NCBI RefSeq assembly: GCF_019343105.1
Contig: NZ_CP073764.1
Span: 3,394,607-3,458,606 of the forward strand
Length of the DNA: 64,000 nt
Reading direction: 5' to 3'
DNA from: Methylovirgula sp. HY1
Lineage (GTDB): Bacteria > Pseudomonadota > Alphaproteobacteria > Rhizobiales > Beijerinckiaceae
A program made the translations under genes and the position numbers. Positions within the stretch are counted from its first letter, which is position 1; each line of letters begins with the position of its first letter. The notes beneath the pieces are model-generated. The model searched no databases. It saw only the letters and a program-made list of their open reading frames with translations, and was not told the origin of the DNA. This document shows positions 53,457-62,457 of the stretch, in pieces.

Positions 53457-54158
53457 TCATGCGGCAGCTTGGGCACGCAGCGGCTTACGCCGCAAAGCGG
53501 CGATGATCTCGCCGAGAATGGCGACGGCGATTTCGGCGGGACTGACAGCGCCAATGTCGAGACCGATCGGCGCATGGATGTTTTGCAGCTCCGAATCCGC
53601 GAAGCCCGCGGCGCGAAGCCGTTCCAGCCGTTTGGCATGTGTTTTCTGCGAGCCGAGCGCGCCGATATAAAAACAGCCGGCGGCGAGTGCGGCAGCCAGA
53701 GCCGGATCATCGATCCGCGGATCATGGGTGAGTACGGCAAGAGCCGTGAAGCGATCGAGGCCGATCCGCGGCAACACCTCTTGCGGCCATTCGGCAATGA
53801 CTTCGACGCCGGGAAACCGTTCGGGCGTCGCGAAGGCCGAGCGCGGATCGATCACGCGCATGTCGAGATCGGCGAGTTTAGCCATCGGCGCCAGAGCCTG
53901 CGAAATATGGACGGCGCCGAGCACGATCAGATGGCGGCGCGGCACTTGAACGAGGAGAAACAGAGGACGGCCCGCGACTTCCGCGGGGCCGCTTTTGCCG
54001 AGTCGTATCCGTTCTTCGAGCAATCCGGCGAGAGGATCCGCGGCAAATTCCGTTTCGCGCACCAGCCGTTGGTCGCCGCTGTCGAGATCGGTCACCACTA
54101 TGGCAGCGCGGCGCGCGGCGCGCTCGCCATTGAGTGCGGCAAGAAGATCGCGTTGCAT
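53457..54158 (-). CDS. XdhC-type accessory protein, Rossmann (C-terminal) part
   Basis: The 233 residues include LIVLGAVHISQALAPMAKL (nucleotide-binding-like loop), LAVLTHDPRIDDPALAAAL and FYIGALGSQKTHAKRLERL. These are the signature of the XdhC C-terminal domain. XdhC-type proteins deliver the sulphurated molybdenum cofactor to xanthine or CO dehydrogenases. Here the two domains are separate genes overlapping by one base. No molybdenum hydroxylase gene is nearby in the window. The start at 54158 follows from overlap with the upstream gene. Confidence 0.88.
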   Translation of the reverse strand: MQRDLLAALNGERAARRAAIVVTDLDSGDQRLVRETEFAADPLAGLLEERIRLGKSGPAEVAGRPLFLLVQVPRRHLIVLGAVHISQALAPMAKLADLDMRVIDPRSAFATPERFPGVEVIAEWPQEVLPRIGLDRFTALAVLTHDPRIDDPALAAALAAGCFYIGALGSQKTHAKRLERLRAAGFADSELQNIHAPIGLDIGAVSPAEIAVAILGEIIAALRRKPLRAQAAA

Positions 54159-54481
54159 CAGTCGAGCCTCTCGACATAGATCTTGATACGGCCGCCGCAA
54201 GAGAGTCCGGCCTGCCAGGCGGTTTCATTCGCGACGCCGAATTCGAGTAGGCGCGGCTTGCCGCTGTCGATGACGTCTGCGGCTTCGGTCAGGACATCGG
54301 CCTCGACGCAGCCGCCTGAAACCGAACCGAGAAAGCGCCCATCGGCATCGACGATGAGATGGCTGCCGACGGGACGCGGCGCCGAGCCCCATGTTTCGAT
54401 CACAGTCGCGATCGCGACGCCATGGCCGGCCTCCACCCACTCCTGTGCGATGTGGAGGATGTCGTCATCCGATGCGAGCAT
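54158..54481 (-). CDS. XdhC/CoxI-type accessory protein, N-terminal part
   Basis: The 107-residue product starting at 54481 (MLASDDDILHIAQEWVEAG) has the CoxI signature: GVAIATVIETWGSAPRPVGS, GSVSGGCVEADVL and AGLSCGGRIKIYVE. The two Cys in SGGCVE and LSCGG are the conserved positions. It overlaps the downstream XdhC C-terminal gene by one base. The pair act together in molybdenum-cofactor delivery. Confidence 0.87.
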   Translation of the reverse strand: MLASDDDILHIAQEWVEAGHGVAIATVIETWGSAPRPVGSHLIVDADGRFLGSVSGGCVEADVLTEAADVIDSGKPRLLEFGVANETAWQAGLSCGGRIKIYVERLD

Positions 54482-54835
54482 AAGTGGGCTCCGCTGGCGT
54501 TTAGCAAAAGACCGACGCTCCGGAGACATTGGCCTCTGAAGCGCAGCTTTCATTCATATAGACGCGCGGCCGTAAATTCGAGTCAAGCGTAGAAGCGCAT
54601 GATCGGGCGAGGGAGTCAGGCGGAGCAACTGCTGGCCGGAGGCCGCCGAGCGGCTTGCTGCATGGTCGCCGCGAGCAGATTGGAGGATTTCCGCGGCTAC
54701 AGGCTGCGCCGCCGTCATCGACGGCGGCGCAAGCCCGCAACAAACCGATGTCGCGAACAGCGATCCACAAAGTTGCGGTCGCTGCCATTGTTCATGCGAA
54801 TTTGGCGACAATGTCGGCAAATTCGCAGTCAAGGC
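54482..54835. other. intergenic stretch upstream of the xdhC pair
   Basis: About 350 bases with no recognisable gene. It contains the promoter region for the minus-strand xdhC pair. An inverted pair GCCGCCGTCATCG/CGACGGCGGC (about 54709-54728) could form a hairpin near the end of the 54836-55225 gene. Confidence 0.5.
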
Positions 54836-55225
54836 TTAGTGGTGATGCCAGCCGCCATGACCCCAGCCGCCGTGACCCCAACCGCGGTGGCCATACCAGC
54901 CGCCGGGTCCGCCCCAGCCGCGGCCCCAACCGCGGCCCCAGCCCCAGCCCCATGGACCGCCCCAGCCAAAGCCGCGCCGCCAAGCAAACCCGCATTGATA
55001 CCAACCTGGCCCGCGCCATGCGCTTCCGTACCAGCAATAAGGACTGCCGCCCCAATAGCCGCCCGTATAGGGATAAGGCGCGGCGTATTGGGCCTGTTCG
55101 ATAAGAGCGAAATTCGGCGTGGCTTGCTGGATGCCGCTCTGGTTGGTGGTCGGCGCCGCGACCGCGGCCGAAAACAGCGAACTCGCAGCCAATGCACCGG
55201 CTGCTAGGGTCGAAAGAAGACGCAT
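54836..55225 (-). CDS. secreted Gly/Trp/His-rich protein, paralogue 1
   Basis: The 129-residue protein has a signal peptide (MRLLSTLAAGALAASSLFSAAVAA). The middle holds the motif YCWYGSAWRGPGWYQCGFAW. The C-terminal half is rich in Gly, Trp and Arg (RRGFGWGGPWGWGWGRGWG) and ends GGWGHGGWHHH. The two Cys and the His cluster may bind metal or form a disulphide. It is a close paralogue of the gene at 55789, with the same signal peptide start, motif and RRGFGWGG segment. A short His-rich tail here contrasts with the long one there. Confidence 0.75.
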   Translation of the reverse strand: MRLLSTLAAGALAASSLFSAAVAAPTTNQSGIQQATPNFALIEQAQYAAPYPYTGGYWGGSPYCWYGSAWRGPGWYQCGFAWRRGFGWGGPWGWGWGRGWGRGWGGPGGWYGHRGWGHGGWGHGGWHHH

Positions 55226-55313
55226 TGCAGATGTTCCTCATCGTGGTTTGACGGTCGCGCTCCGATGTCGAAACAGAACGCGACTCTGCAGCGGCGTCTG
55301 TCGCGTAGACCGA

Positions 55314-55361
55314 GAGCGTTTTACAATCGGATGATTCCACCCGATCGAGAGGAAAACGCTC
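55314..55361. repeat. palindromic repeat, family A
   Basis: GAGCGTTTTACAATCGGATG pairs with CACCCGATCG...GGAAAACGCTC and is followed by CAAATCAAAAGCTGGAGC. It sits 14 bases before a family B copy. Confidence 0.85.
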
Positions 55362-55375
55362 CAAATCAAAAGCTG

Positions 55376-55457
55376 GAGCATGTTCTTGGTGAGACATCGG
55401 AGATATCCGATGTCTAAAATAACGGAAAAGTCGTGCAACTTTTCCGGAACATGCTCC
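55376..55457. repeat. palindromic repeat, family B, shortened
   Basis: GAGCATGTTC and GAACATGCTC ends, one GACATCGGAGATATCCGATGTC hairpin and one GGAAAAGTCG/ACTTTTCC hairpin. The CTCGGATATATCCGAG hairpin of the full-length copy is missing. Confidence 0.85.
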
Positions 55458-55788
55458 GGCACGCTGATTGCCGCCGGCGAGATAACTAGGGTCTTGCCGA
55501 TGAACGTGAAATGAAATCCAGCGTGTGGCACGAAAGTATTTTCGTCGTCTAAACTGCAACGTTTCCAGGCTTTTCGGAGAGAGGCGCGAAATAATTCGTT
55601 CGGCAATGACGACAATGTGAAGACTGTGTGCGATGCGCGGACATGCCGTGTAAATCGGATCGCGCGGATGGTGCACGGATGGCGCGCGGCCACCGCCGCC
55701 TGATCGATCACGGGCGTCAGAACCGACGTTGAAATGATTTTCGGTGGCGATCCGCGAGGCTTCGGATCGCCACTGCGTTTATCCGAAT

Positions 55789-56226
55789 TTAGTGATGGCC
55801 ACCATGATGGCCGCCATGATGGCCGCCGTGATGGCCGCCGTGCCAGCCACCATGATGGCCGCCGTGCCAGCCATGATGGCCGCCATGCCAGCCATGATGG
55901 CCGCCGTGCCAGCCGCCATGGCCGCCGTGCCAGCCACGACCACCCCAGCCGCGACCGCGCCCCCAGCCATGCCAGCCATAGCCGCCGCCCCAGCCGAAAC
56001 CGCGGCGCCAAGCGTAGCCGCACCAATACCAGCCGGGGCCATGCCAGCCGGTCGGATACCAGCAATAGCCGCGACCGCCCCACATATATTGAACGTCCTG
56101 GACGGGCGCGAAATCTGCGGCGGCCTGATGAATTGCGGTTTGGTCGGCGATCGGCGCGGCGACGGCAACCGAAAAGGTCGCGCCCGCGATCAATGCGCTG
56201 GCTGCGAGTGTCGAAAGAAGACGCAT
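55789..56226 (-). CDS. secreted Gly/Trp/His-rich protein, paralogue 2, with His-rich repeat tail
   Basis: The 145-residue protein starts with the same signal peptide type as its neighbour (MRLLSTLAASALIAGATFS). It has YCWYPTGWHGPGWYWCGYAW, the matching RRGFGWGGGYGWHGW, then about 45 residues made of GWHGGHHG-type repeats. The tail holds many His and could bind Ni, Cu or Zn in the periplasm; this is inference. The start at 56226 is chosen over 56253 because it matches the paralogue. The DNA of the tail is a minisatellite, so its length may vary between strains. Confidence 0.75.
   Translation of the reverse strand: MRLLSTLAASALIAGATFSVAVAAPIADQTAIHQAAADFAPVQDVQYMWGGRGYCWYPTGWHGPGWYWCGYAWRRGFGWGGGYGWHGWGRGRGWGGRGWHGGHGGWHGGHHGWHGGHHGWHGGHHGGWHGGHHGGHHGGHHGGHH
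55793..55935. repeat. minisatellite coding the His-rich tail
   Basis: Units of 9-18 bases based on CCATGATGGCCGCCGTG repeat with small changes, all inside the gene at 55789-56226. Read on the minus strand they give GGHHGWH-type peptide. This is a coding tandem repeat, not a CRISPR array: there are no unique spacers. Confidence 0.85.
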
Positions 56227-56509
56227 TCTCAACCTCCTCCATTCAAGGTTCAACGGACGCGGGGATCGCCGCCGAGAAATGCGAGGTTGTTTCAGCGCAA
56301 ACCGGCATTTGCTCGGCGGTTTCGCGCGTATATGCTAGGATAAGCTCGGATTTTGTACATGAACGGGGGATGAAGATAATCATATCGCCGTAAGTTCATT
56401 TTCACGGGCATGATCTTCACTGTGATACCGTGATACATCGAAAGCTCGGCCGTCGATCTTTTGGATCCGGCCTCATTGTGGTCTCTGACATTCGAGCCCG
56501 GAACAGAAA

Positions 56510-58552
56510 ATGAGTTTTCGATCGATCTACAGGCATGGTTTGGTTCGCGTTGCGGCATGCACGGTCCGCGCCCATCTCGCCGAGCCGGATGCCAATGCCG
56601 CTGCGATTCTTGCTATGCTCACGCCTTTGCATGAGCATGCGACGGCGGTCGCTGTGTTTCCGGAATTGGCGCTGTCGGCCTATGCGATCGATGATCTGCT
56701 CCTGCAGGAGACTTTGCTCGACGGAGTCGTCGCTGCTGTCGATCGCTTGATCGCAGCATCCAAAGCGCTGATGCCGCTTATTCTCGTCGGAGCGCCGCTG
56801 CGTCATGAGGGACGGCTTTATAATTGCGCGCTGGCGATTCATCGCGGCCGGCTTCTCGGCGTAGTGCCGAAAATCCATCTGCCGAACTATCGCGAATTCT
56901 ACGAGCGCCGCCATTTCGCGTCCGGCGAAGGCACCGAGGGCGGCGTGATCATGGTCGGCGCGCATCAGGCGCCGTTCGGCCCCGATTTGCTTTTTGCGGC
57001 CGAAGATGTCGAAAATCTCATCGTTCATGCCGAGGTCTGCGAAGATCTCTGGGTGCCGATCCCGCCGAGCTCGGCGGCGGCGCTTGCCGGTGCGACGGTT
57101 CTCGCCAATCTGTCCGCGAGCAATATCACGATCGGCAAGAGCGACACGCGCCGGCTGCTGTGCCAATCGCAATCAATGCGCTGCCTTGCGGCCTATCTCT
57201 ATTCCGCCGCCGGCATGGGCGAGTCGACAACGGATCTTGCCTGGGACGGGCAGACGTCGATCATCGAGAATGGCGTGATCCTGGCGGAATCGCCGCGCTT
57301 TCCCGATGAAGGCCAATATGTGCTCGCCGATGTCGATCTCGATCTTCTGATGCAGGAGCGTTTGCGCCAAGGCACGTTCGACGACAACCGCCGCAATGCG
57401 GCGCGGGATAAAAATTTTCGCCGCATCGGCTTCAAGCTGGCGCCGCCGACCGAGGACATCGGCCTCGAACGCGCCGTCGAGCGCTTTCCTTTCGTGCCGT
57501 CGAACCGGGAGCGATTGGCGCAGGACTGTTACGAAGCCTATAATATTCAGGTCGCGGCGCTCGAACAAAGGCTTGCCGCGGCTGGCGTAGTCAAGCTCGT
57601 CATCGGCGTTTCCGGCGGCCTCGATTCGACCCATGCGCTGATCGTCGCCGCCAAGGCGATGGATCGGCTCGGCCTGCCGCGCAGCAATATTCTCGCTTTC
57701 ACCATGCCTGGCTTCGCGACGAGCCAGATCACCAAAGCCAATGCGCTCGCCTTGATGCGGGCGCTCTCCGTCGAAAGTCATGAACTCGATATCAAGCCGG
57801 CGGCGCGGCAGATGCTCGCCGACATCGCGCATCCCTTCGCCAAGGGTGAAAAGCTCTATGACGTGACCTTTGAGAATGTTCAGGCGGGGCTGCGGACGGA
57901 TTATCTCTTCCGGCTCGCCAATCAGCATCAGGCTCTGGTGCTCGGCACCGGCGATCTTTCCGAACTCGCGCTCGGCTGGTGCACTTATGGCGTCGGCGAT
58001 CAAATGTCTCACTATGCCATCAATGCCGGCGTGCCGAAGACCTTGATCCAATATTTGATCCGCTGGACGATCGCGACCAAGCAATTCGACGCGACGGTCC
58101 TCGCCACGCTCGATGCCATTCTCGGCACCGAGATTTCGCCCGAATTGGTGCCGGCCGATGCGTCGGGCGCCGTGCAAAGCACGGAAGCGATGATCGGCCC
58201 CTACGAGCTGCAGGATTTCAATCTCTATTATGTTTTGCGGCATGGCTTTGCGCCGGCGAAGATCGCCTTTCTCGCACTCCACGCCTGGAGCGATGTCGCG
58301 CGCGGACAATGGCCGCAGGATTTTCCGCTCGAACGCAGATACGCCTATGATCTGGCGACAATCCGGCATTGGTTGGAGGTCTTCATCAAGCGCTTCTTCG
58401 GCTTCAGCCAGTTCAAGCGCTCGGCGCTGCCGAATGGGCCGAAGGTCGTAGCCGGCGGATCGCTGTCGCCGCGCGGCGATTGGCGCGCGCCTTCCGACGG
58501 CAACGCGCGGGCCTGGCTCGCCGATTTGGAGAAGAATGTGCCAAAGGGGTGA
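56510..58552 (+). CDS. nadE: glutamine-dependent NAD+ synthetase
   Basis: This makes NAD+ from nicotinate adenine dinucleotide with ammonia from glutamine. The 680 residues have an N-terminal amidase domain (about 1-280) with the Glu-Lys-Cys triad in VFPELALSAY, VVPKIHLPNYREF and HAEVCEDLWVP. The synthetase domain (about 330-660) has the ATP loop VIGVSGGLDST, TGDLSELALGWCTYG and SPELVPAD. The length is typical of the long NadE type. It connects with the nicotinamidase at 14253 in NAD salvage. Confidence 0.96.
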   Translation: MSFRSIYRHGLVRVAACTVRAHLAEPDANAAAILAMLTPLHEHATAVAVFPELALSAYAIDDLLLQETLLDGVVAAVDRLIAASKALMPLILVGAPLRHEGRLYNCALAIHRGRLLGVVPKIHLPNYREFYERRHFASGEGTEGGVIMVGAHQAPFGPDLLFAAEDVENLIVHAEVCEDLWVPIPPSSAAALAGATVLANLSASNITIGKSDTRRLLCQSQSMRCLAAYLYSAAGMGESTTDLAWDGQTSIIENGVILAESPRFPDEGQYVLADVDLDLLMQERLRQGTFDDNRRNAARDKNFRRIGFKLAPPTEDIGLERAVERFPFVPSNRERLAQDCYEAYNIQVAALEQRLAAAGVVKLVIGVSGGLDSTHALIVAAKAMDRLGLPRSNILAFTMPGFATSQITKANALALMRALSVESHELDIKPAARQMLADIAHPFAKGEKLYDVTFENVQAGLRTDYLFRLANQHQALVLGTGDLSELALGWCTYGVGDQMSHYAINAGVPKTLIQYLIRWTIATKQFDATVLATLDAILGTEISPELVPADASGAVQSTEAMIGPYELQDFNLYYVLRHGFAPAKIAFLALHAWSDVARGQWPQDFPLERRYAYDLATIRHWLEVFIKRFFGFSQFKRSALPNGPKVVAGGSLSPRGDWRAPSDGNARAWLADLEKNVPKG

Positions 58553-58578
58553 GGGGTTCGGCTATTGGCCGCAGCTCG

Positions 58579-59574
58579 TTAGGCTTTTCCAGGCGATCGC
58601 GCATCCTCCAGCAGATGCACCGAAAACAGTTCCGCCTCGTCGGTCCAGACCGCGCGCGGCGCGTAGCCCGCCTCGCCCGCCAAGGCCTGGAACTGCGAAA
58701 TCGAATATTTATGCGAATTCTCGGTATGGATCGCTTCGCCGGCGGCGAATGAAAAGCGCCGGCCGTCGACTTCGACGGTCTGGGCGCGGCGGCTGACGAG
58801 ATGCATCTCCATCCGTCCGAGCACGTCGTTCCAGCGGGCGCGATGGGTAAATTCGTCGAGCTGAAACGTGCCGCCGAGTTCGCGGTTGATCCGCCGCAGA
58901 AGATTGAGATTGAAGGCAGCGGTCACGCCGGCGGCATCGTCATAGGCGCGTACCAGCACGGCTTCGTCCTTGCGCAGATCGACGCCGACCAGCATCAATG
59001 AGCTGCGGCCCAGCAGTTGGCGCGCATTGACGAGAAACAGCCGCGCTTCGTCAGGGGTGAAATTGCCGATCGTCGAGCCGGGGAAAAAGCCGATCGTGGC
59101 GCCGGGCGCTGCGCCTGTTGGGGCCGGGAGATCAAAAGGCTTGGTGTAATCGGCGCAGATCGGCGCGATGACGAGACGCGGAAAATCCTTCGCCAGGCTC
59201 GATGCTGCGGCCAGCAGATGCAGCCGCGAAATATCGACGGGCACATAGGCGGCGGGCCGTGCAAGGGCCGAAAGCAGCAGCCTGATCTTGACGCCGGCGC
59301 CGGAGCCGAATTCGACGAGACGAGCGCCGGGTCCGATCAATTGGGCGATATCGCCCGCGTGCTTTTCGAGAATCCGGCTTTCTGTCCGGGTCGGATAATA
59401 TTCGGGCAGCTCGCAAATCCGGTCGAAGAGACGCGAACCTTCAAAATCATAGAAAAATTTGCAGGGCAGGGATTTCGCGGCCTGGCTCAACCCGGCATGC
59501 ACGGCGGCCGCGAATTCCTCGGCCGAGGGCTCCAGATCCTGAAGTTTTTGCAATGTGTTCGACATTTCAAACAT
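58579..59574 (-). CDS. egtD: L-histidine N-alpha-methyltransferase (ergothioneine synthesis)
   Basis: EgtD adds three methyl groups to histidine to make hercynine. The 331 residues show KFFYDFEGSRLFDRICELPEYYPTR (about 40-64), the SAM loop VEFGSGAGVKIRLLLSAL, FFPGSTIGNFTPDEA and the C-terminal FAAGEAIHTENSHKYS. It is downstream of egtB on the same strand with an eight-base overlap of the reading frames (or adjacent if Met4 at 59565 is the start). The two enzymes act in sequence. Confidence 0.94.
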   Translation of the reverse strand: MFEMSNTLQKLQDLEPSAEEFAAAVHAGLSQAAKSLPCKFFYDFEGSRLFDRICELPEYYPTRTESRILEKHAGDIAQLIGPGARLVEFGSGAGVKIRLLLSALARPAAYVPVDISRLHLLAAASSLAKDFPRLVIAPICADYTKPFDLPAPTGAAPGATIGFFPGSTIGNFTPDEARLFLVNARQLLGRSSLMLVGVDLRKDEAVLVRAYDDAAGVTAAFNLNLLRRINRELGGTFQLDEFTHRARWNDVLGRMEMHLVSRRAQTVEVDGRRFSFAAGEAIHTENSHKYSISQFQALAGEAGYAPRAVWTDEAELFSVHLLEDARSPGKA

Positions 59575-60844
59575 CCTCTGCGAGCCGAAAGCCGGTGAAC
59601 TGCCAGCGGGCTGCGGGCGCGAAGAAATTCCGATAGGTGCGGCGGTCGTGCCCCGGCGGCGTCGCGCAGGAATGGCCGCGCAGCACCATCTGATTGATCA
59701 TGAACTTGCCATTATATTCGCCGACGGCGCCGGGCGCGGGGCGATAGGCGGGATAAGGCAGATAGGCGCTGCCGGTCCATTCCCAGACATCCTGGTGAAA
59801 GCCCGGCACGAGCGGGCGCGGATGCAGCCGGATCTGACGCGGTAATATCGTGGCGTCACCAGCCTGTCGCGCTGCGATCTCCCACTCGAATTCGGTCGGC
59901 AGGCGCTTGTCCGCCCAGGCGGCGAAGGCCGCGGCCTCGTAATAGCTGACATGGCAGACCGGCTCGGCATGGACCAGCGGTAGACGGCCATGCAGCGTGT
60001 ATGAAGACCAGACGCCATCCTGGCGCTCCCAATAGGCGGGTGCTTGCCAACCTTCGGCATTGACGAGGGACCAGCCGTCGGACAGCCAGAAAGATGCTTG
60101 GCGATAGCCGCCAGCCTCGATGAAATCGAGATATTCGCCGACGCTCACCGGTCGATCGGCGATGCGGAAATCCTGCAGCAGTTGCTCATGCAAAGGCCCT
60201 TCATTGTCGAAGCAAAAGCCGGCGCCGCCGGCATGCCCGATCGGATGGCGTCCACCAGCCACATCGATCCATGCGAGCTTTGAGGACACGGTGCCGGTGT
60301 CGCGCGGCGGCGGCGGCCCATAGGCCGGCGCGATCGGATTGGCGGCAAAGGCATGTTTGATGTCGGTCAGCAATAATTCCTGATGTTGCTGCTCATGGTT
60401 GAGGCCGAGTTCGACAAGCGCCGCGATCTGCGGGTCCGGCACGGCGAGCAATGCCGCCATGGCCGCGTCGACATGCGCGCGGTAGGCGGCGATCGCATCG
60501 ATGCCGGGCCGGGTGATCAGGCCGCGGGCGGAGCGCTGATGGCGTGCGCCGACGGCCTCATAATAAGAATTGAACAGATAGGAATAATGCGCATCAAACA
60601 GCCGGTAGCCTGGTTGATGCGGCGAGAGCACGAAAGTTTCGAAAAACCAGCTCGTATGGGCGCGATGCCATTTCGTCGGGCTGGCGTCCGGCATCGATTG
60701 CACGGTCTGGTCTTCGGCGGACAAAGGTGCCGCGAGGATTTCGGTGGCCTGCCGCACCGAAAGATAGCGTTCGGCGAGGGACAATGGAGTGACGCGGCTC
60801 GGCGCTGAATTTTCAGGAATGGTGGCGGCATTGGCAGCGGACAT
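59567..60844 (-). CDS. egtB: hercynine oxygenase / sulfoxide synthase (ergothioneine synthesis)
   Basis: EgtB is a mononuclear iron enzyme joining a thiol to hercynine. The 426 residues contain an N-terminal DinB-like domain with iron ligands His in WHRAHTSWFFE and the HxxxH pair in LNHEQQHQELLLTD. The C-terminal FGE-sulfatase-like domain runs from about 190, with FCFDNEGPLHEQLL, LPTEFEWEIAAR, WEWTGSAYLPYPAY and RTYRNFFAPAARWQFTGFR. The start at 60844 (MSAANAATIPENS) has GGAAAGGGC upstream; longer starts lack support. egtC and egtE are absent nearby, as usual for alphaproteobacteria. Confidence 0.94.
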   Translation of the reverse strand: MSAANAATIPENSAPSRVTPLSLAERYLSVRQATEILAAPLSAEDQTVQSMPDASPTKWHRAHTSWFFETFVLSPHQPGYRLFDAHYSYLFNSYYEAVGARHQRSARGLITRPGIDAIAAYRAHVDAAMAALLAVPDPQIAALVELGLNHEQQHQELLLTDIKHAFAANPIAPAYGPPPPRDTGTVSSKLAWIDVAGGRHPIGHAGGAGFCFDNEGPLHEQLLQDFRIADRPVSVGEYLDFIEAGGYRQASFWLSDGWSLVNAEGWQAPAYWERQDGVWSSYTLHGRLPLVHAEPVCHVSYYEAAAFAAWADKRLPTEFEWEIAARQAGDATILPRQIRLHPRPLVPGFHQDVWEWTGSAYLPYPAYRPAPGAVGEYNGKFMINQMVLRGHSCATPPGHDRRTYRNFFAPAARWQFTGFRLAEDV

Positions 60845-61101
60845 TCCATGCCCTTTCCAGCTTGATGGGCGCCTTTGGCGAAGGGCAAGCTTGGCGCCAT
60901 CGGGAAAACGGGGCTGAACGACAAAACGCGAGCTTGAACCTATCGTTCCAGCATGGCCACGCGGGAATCTCGCCGCCGGCGAGATATCGCGACAAATGAT
61001 CTGTCTAAACAACGGACTAAAGCATTATTGGGAATTCTTTTAACATGATCGTCCGCGCCGGGCGAGACAAAGCGTTGGGGGGGATGGCTTTTCGTCCGGC
61101 C

Positions 61102-61851
61102 TCAAAAGCCTTCTTTATAGGGTCGCAGATCGAGTTCATGCGTCCAGGCCGAGCGCGGCTGGCGGTGAATGTGCCAATAGGCTTCGGCGATGGCGTCGGG
61201 ATCGAGCAGGCCGTCGCTGCCTTTGTCCGCATGCATTTGCGGAAACGCGGCTTTGAGCCATTCTCCGTCGATGCCGCCGTCGATAATGACATGAGCGACA
61301 TGGAGTCCGGCGGGGCCGAATTCGCGGGCCATTGCCTGAGCCACTGCGCGCAATCCAGCTTTAGCGGCTGCGAAAGCCGCGAATTTGGGACGCCCGCGCA
61401 GGCTGCCTGATGCGCCGGTGAAGATGATCGTGCCATATCCTTGCGGCGCCAGACGGCGCGCTGCTTCGCGCCCGACGAGGAAGCCGGCAAAACAGCCGAT
61501 CCGCCAGAATGTCTCGAAATCTTTGGCCGCGAGCGTGCGGAAATCCTGCGCCTTGTTGAGTCCGGCATTGAAGACGACGAGATCGAGCGGCGCGGCCCCG
61601 GTATCCGCTGAGATCTTGTCGAAAAGACCGATGACATCGGCCTCATTCGTGGCATCGGCCGCGATCGCCGCAGCGCTGCCACCTTCGGCCGTGATGGCTT
61701 CGACCAGCCTGGCAAGGCGCTCCGGCGTCCGTCCGACGGCGATCACATGCTGGCCTTCACGGGCGAAGCGGCGGCATAAGGCGGCGCCGAGGCCGCGTTC
61801 TTCACCCACGCCGACAATCAGCGCTTGCGGCTTTGCTTCGGTCATTTTCAC
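61102..61851 (-). CDS. short-chain dehydrogenase/reductase-fold protein lacking the catalytic Tyr
   Basis: The 249-residue protein has the Rossmann nucleotide site VGVGEERGLGAALCRRFA and the structural LVVFNAGLNKAQDF (the NAG motif). The usual active-site YxxxK is FAAAK (Phe160, Lys164), so the catalytic Tyr is replaced by Phe. Ser148/Ser150 in FTGASGSLRG remain. A related group with RPKFAAFAAAKAGLR is known in bacteria; whether it is an active reductase is unclear. The start may be 61851 or 61845. It stands alone upstream of egtB on the same strand. Confidence 0.82.
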   Translation of the reverse strand: MKMTEAKPQALIVGVGEERGLGAALCRRFAREGQHVIAVGRTPERLARLVEAITAEGGSAAAIAADATNEADVIGLFDKISADTGAAPLDLVVFNAGLNKAQDFRTLAAKDFETFWRIGCFAGFLVGREAARRLAPQGYGTIIFTGASGSLRGRPKFAAFAAAKAGLRAVAQAMAREFGPAGLHVAHVIIDGGIDGEWLKAAFPQMHADKGSDGLLDPDAIAEAYWHIHRQPRSAWTHELDLRPYKEGF

Positions 61852-62457
61852 TCTCCCATCAATGCCCGTGCGGCAGCAATCCGCGTGCCTGAAGGCCCTG
61901 GTTCAGCGGCAATCCGCTCGTGACGATATTATGAAATCCGCTGAGTCATCGGGCCGTCGGACAGGTTGGCATCGCATCATGTCGCGATCAGACCCGGCGT
62001 CGAGACTGTCGGCGAGGCCAGAGACGCGGTGCCGGCCGCACGGCGAAGCCGCGTGAGTCCGTTCGCTCAAAACATGTGCGTTCGCGCCAAATAGGCGACG
62101 GTAGCGGAGCTGATCGTTGCGTCGCGGAGTCGATGGGAGGCTGCGCAAAGGCGCCGAGACAGCGTGCAAAGCGCCGCGACCTTCACCTTCAGCAGACAGC
62201 AAGACAGTCACAAGGATATGCACCGGAAACGAATCGGAACATGCGCCGAGCTTCGGTGCGGCGGACGCAACGGCCTATATTCAGCCAATGTCGCGGTCCA
62301 TGAAAGGCGTTGAATGGGCGTTCATCGTCGTCGATGTGCAACGATTTCTCATTTTATTTGCGAACACTCTATTGCAGCGTGAAACGAGCGGGCTAGTCTA
62401 GTAGTCTTGGAAAGCCCGAATTGGCGGCATCAAGATGTTTCGTTTCGGGGGTCAGGC
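61852..62457. other. intergenic stretch upstream of the hydrolase fusion gene
   Basis: About 606 bases without a supportable gene. The short frames here lack coherent composition. No repeat of the two window families is present. Promoters for the divergent SDR gene and the hydrolase gene must lie here, but none is clear. Confidence 0.5.

Larger units (their letters stand above)
55226..55788. other. intergenic stretch between the paralogue pair
   Basis: About 560 bases. It contains a family A repeat (55314-55361) and a shortened family B repeat (55376-55457); the remainder (55458-55788) shows no gene. Confidence 0.65.

Noticed and set aside
55793..55935. Tandem repeats as a CRISPR array
   Set aside because: There are no unique spacers of constant size, and the repeat is an open coding frame of a secreted protein.
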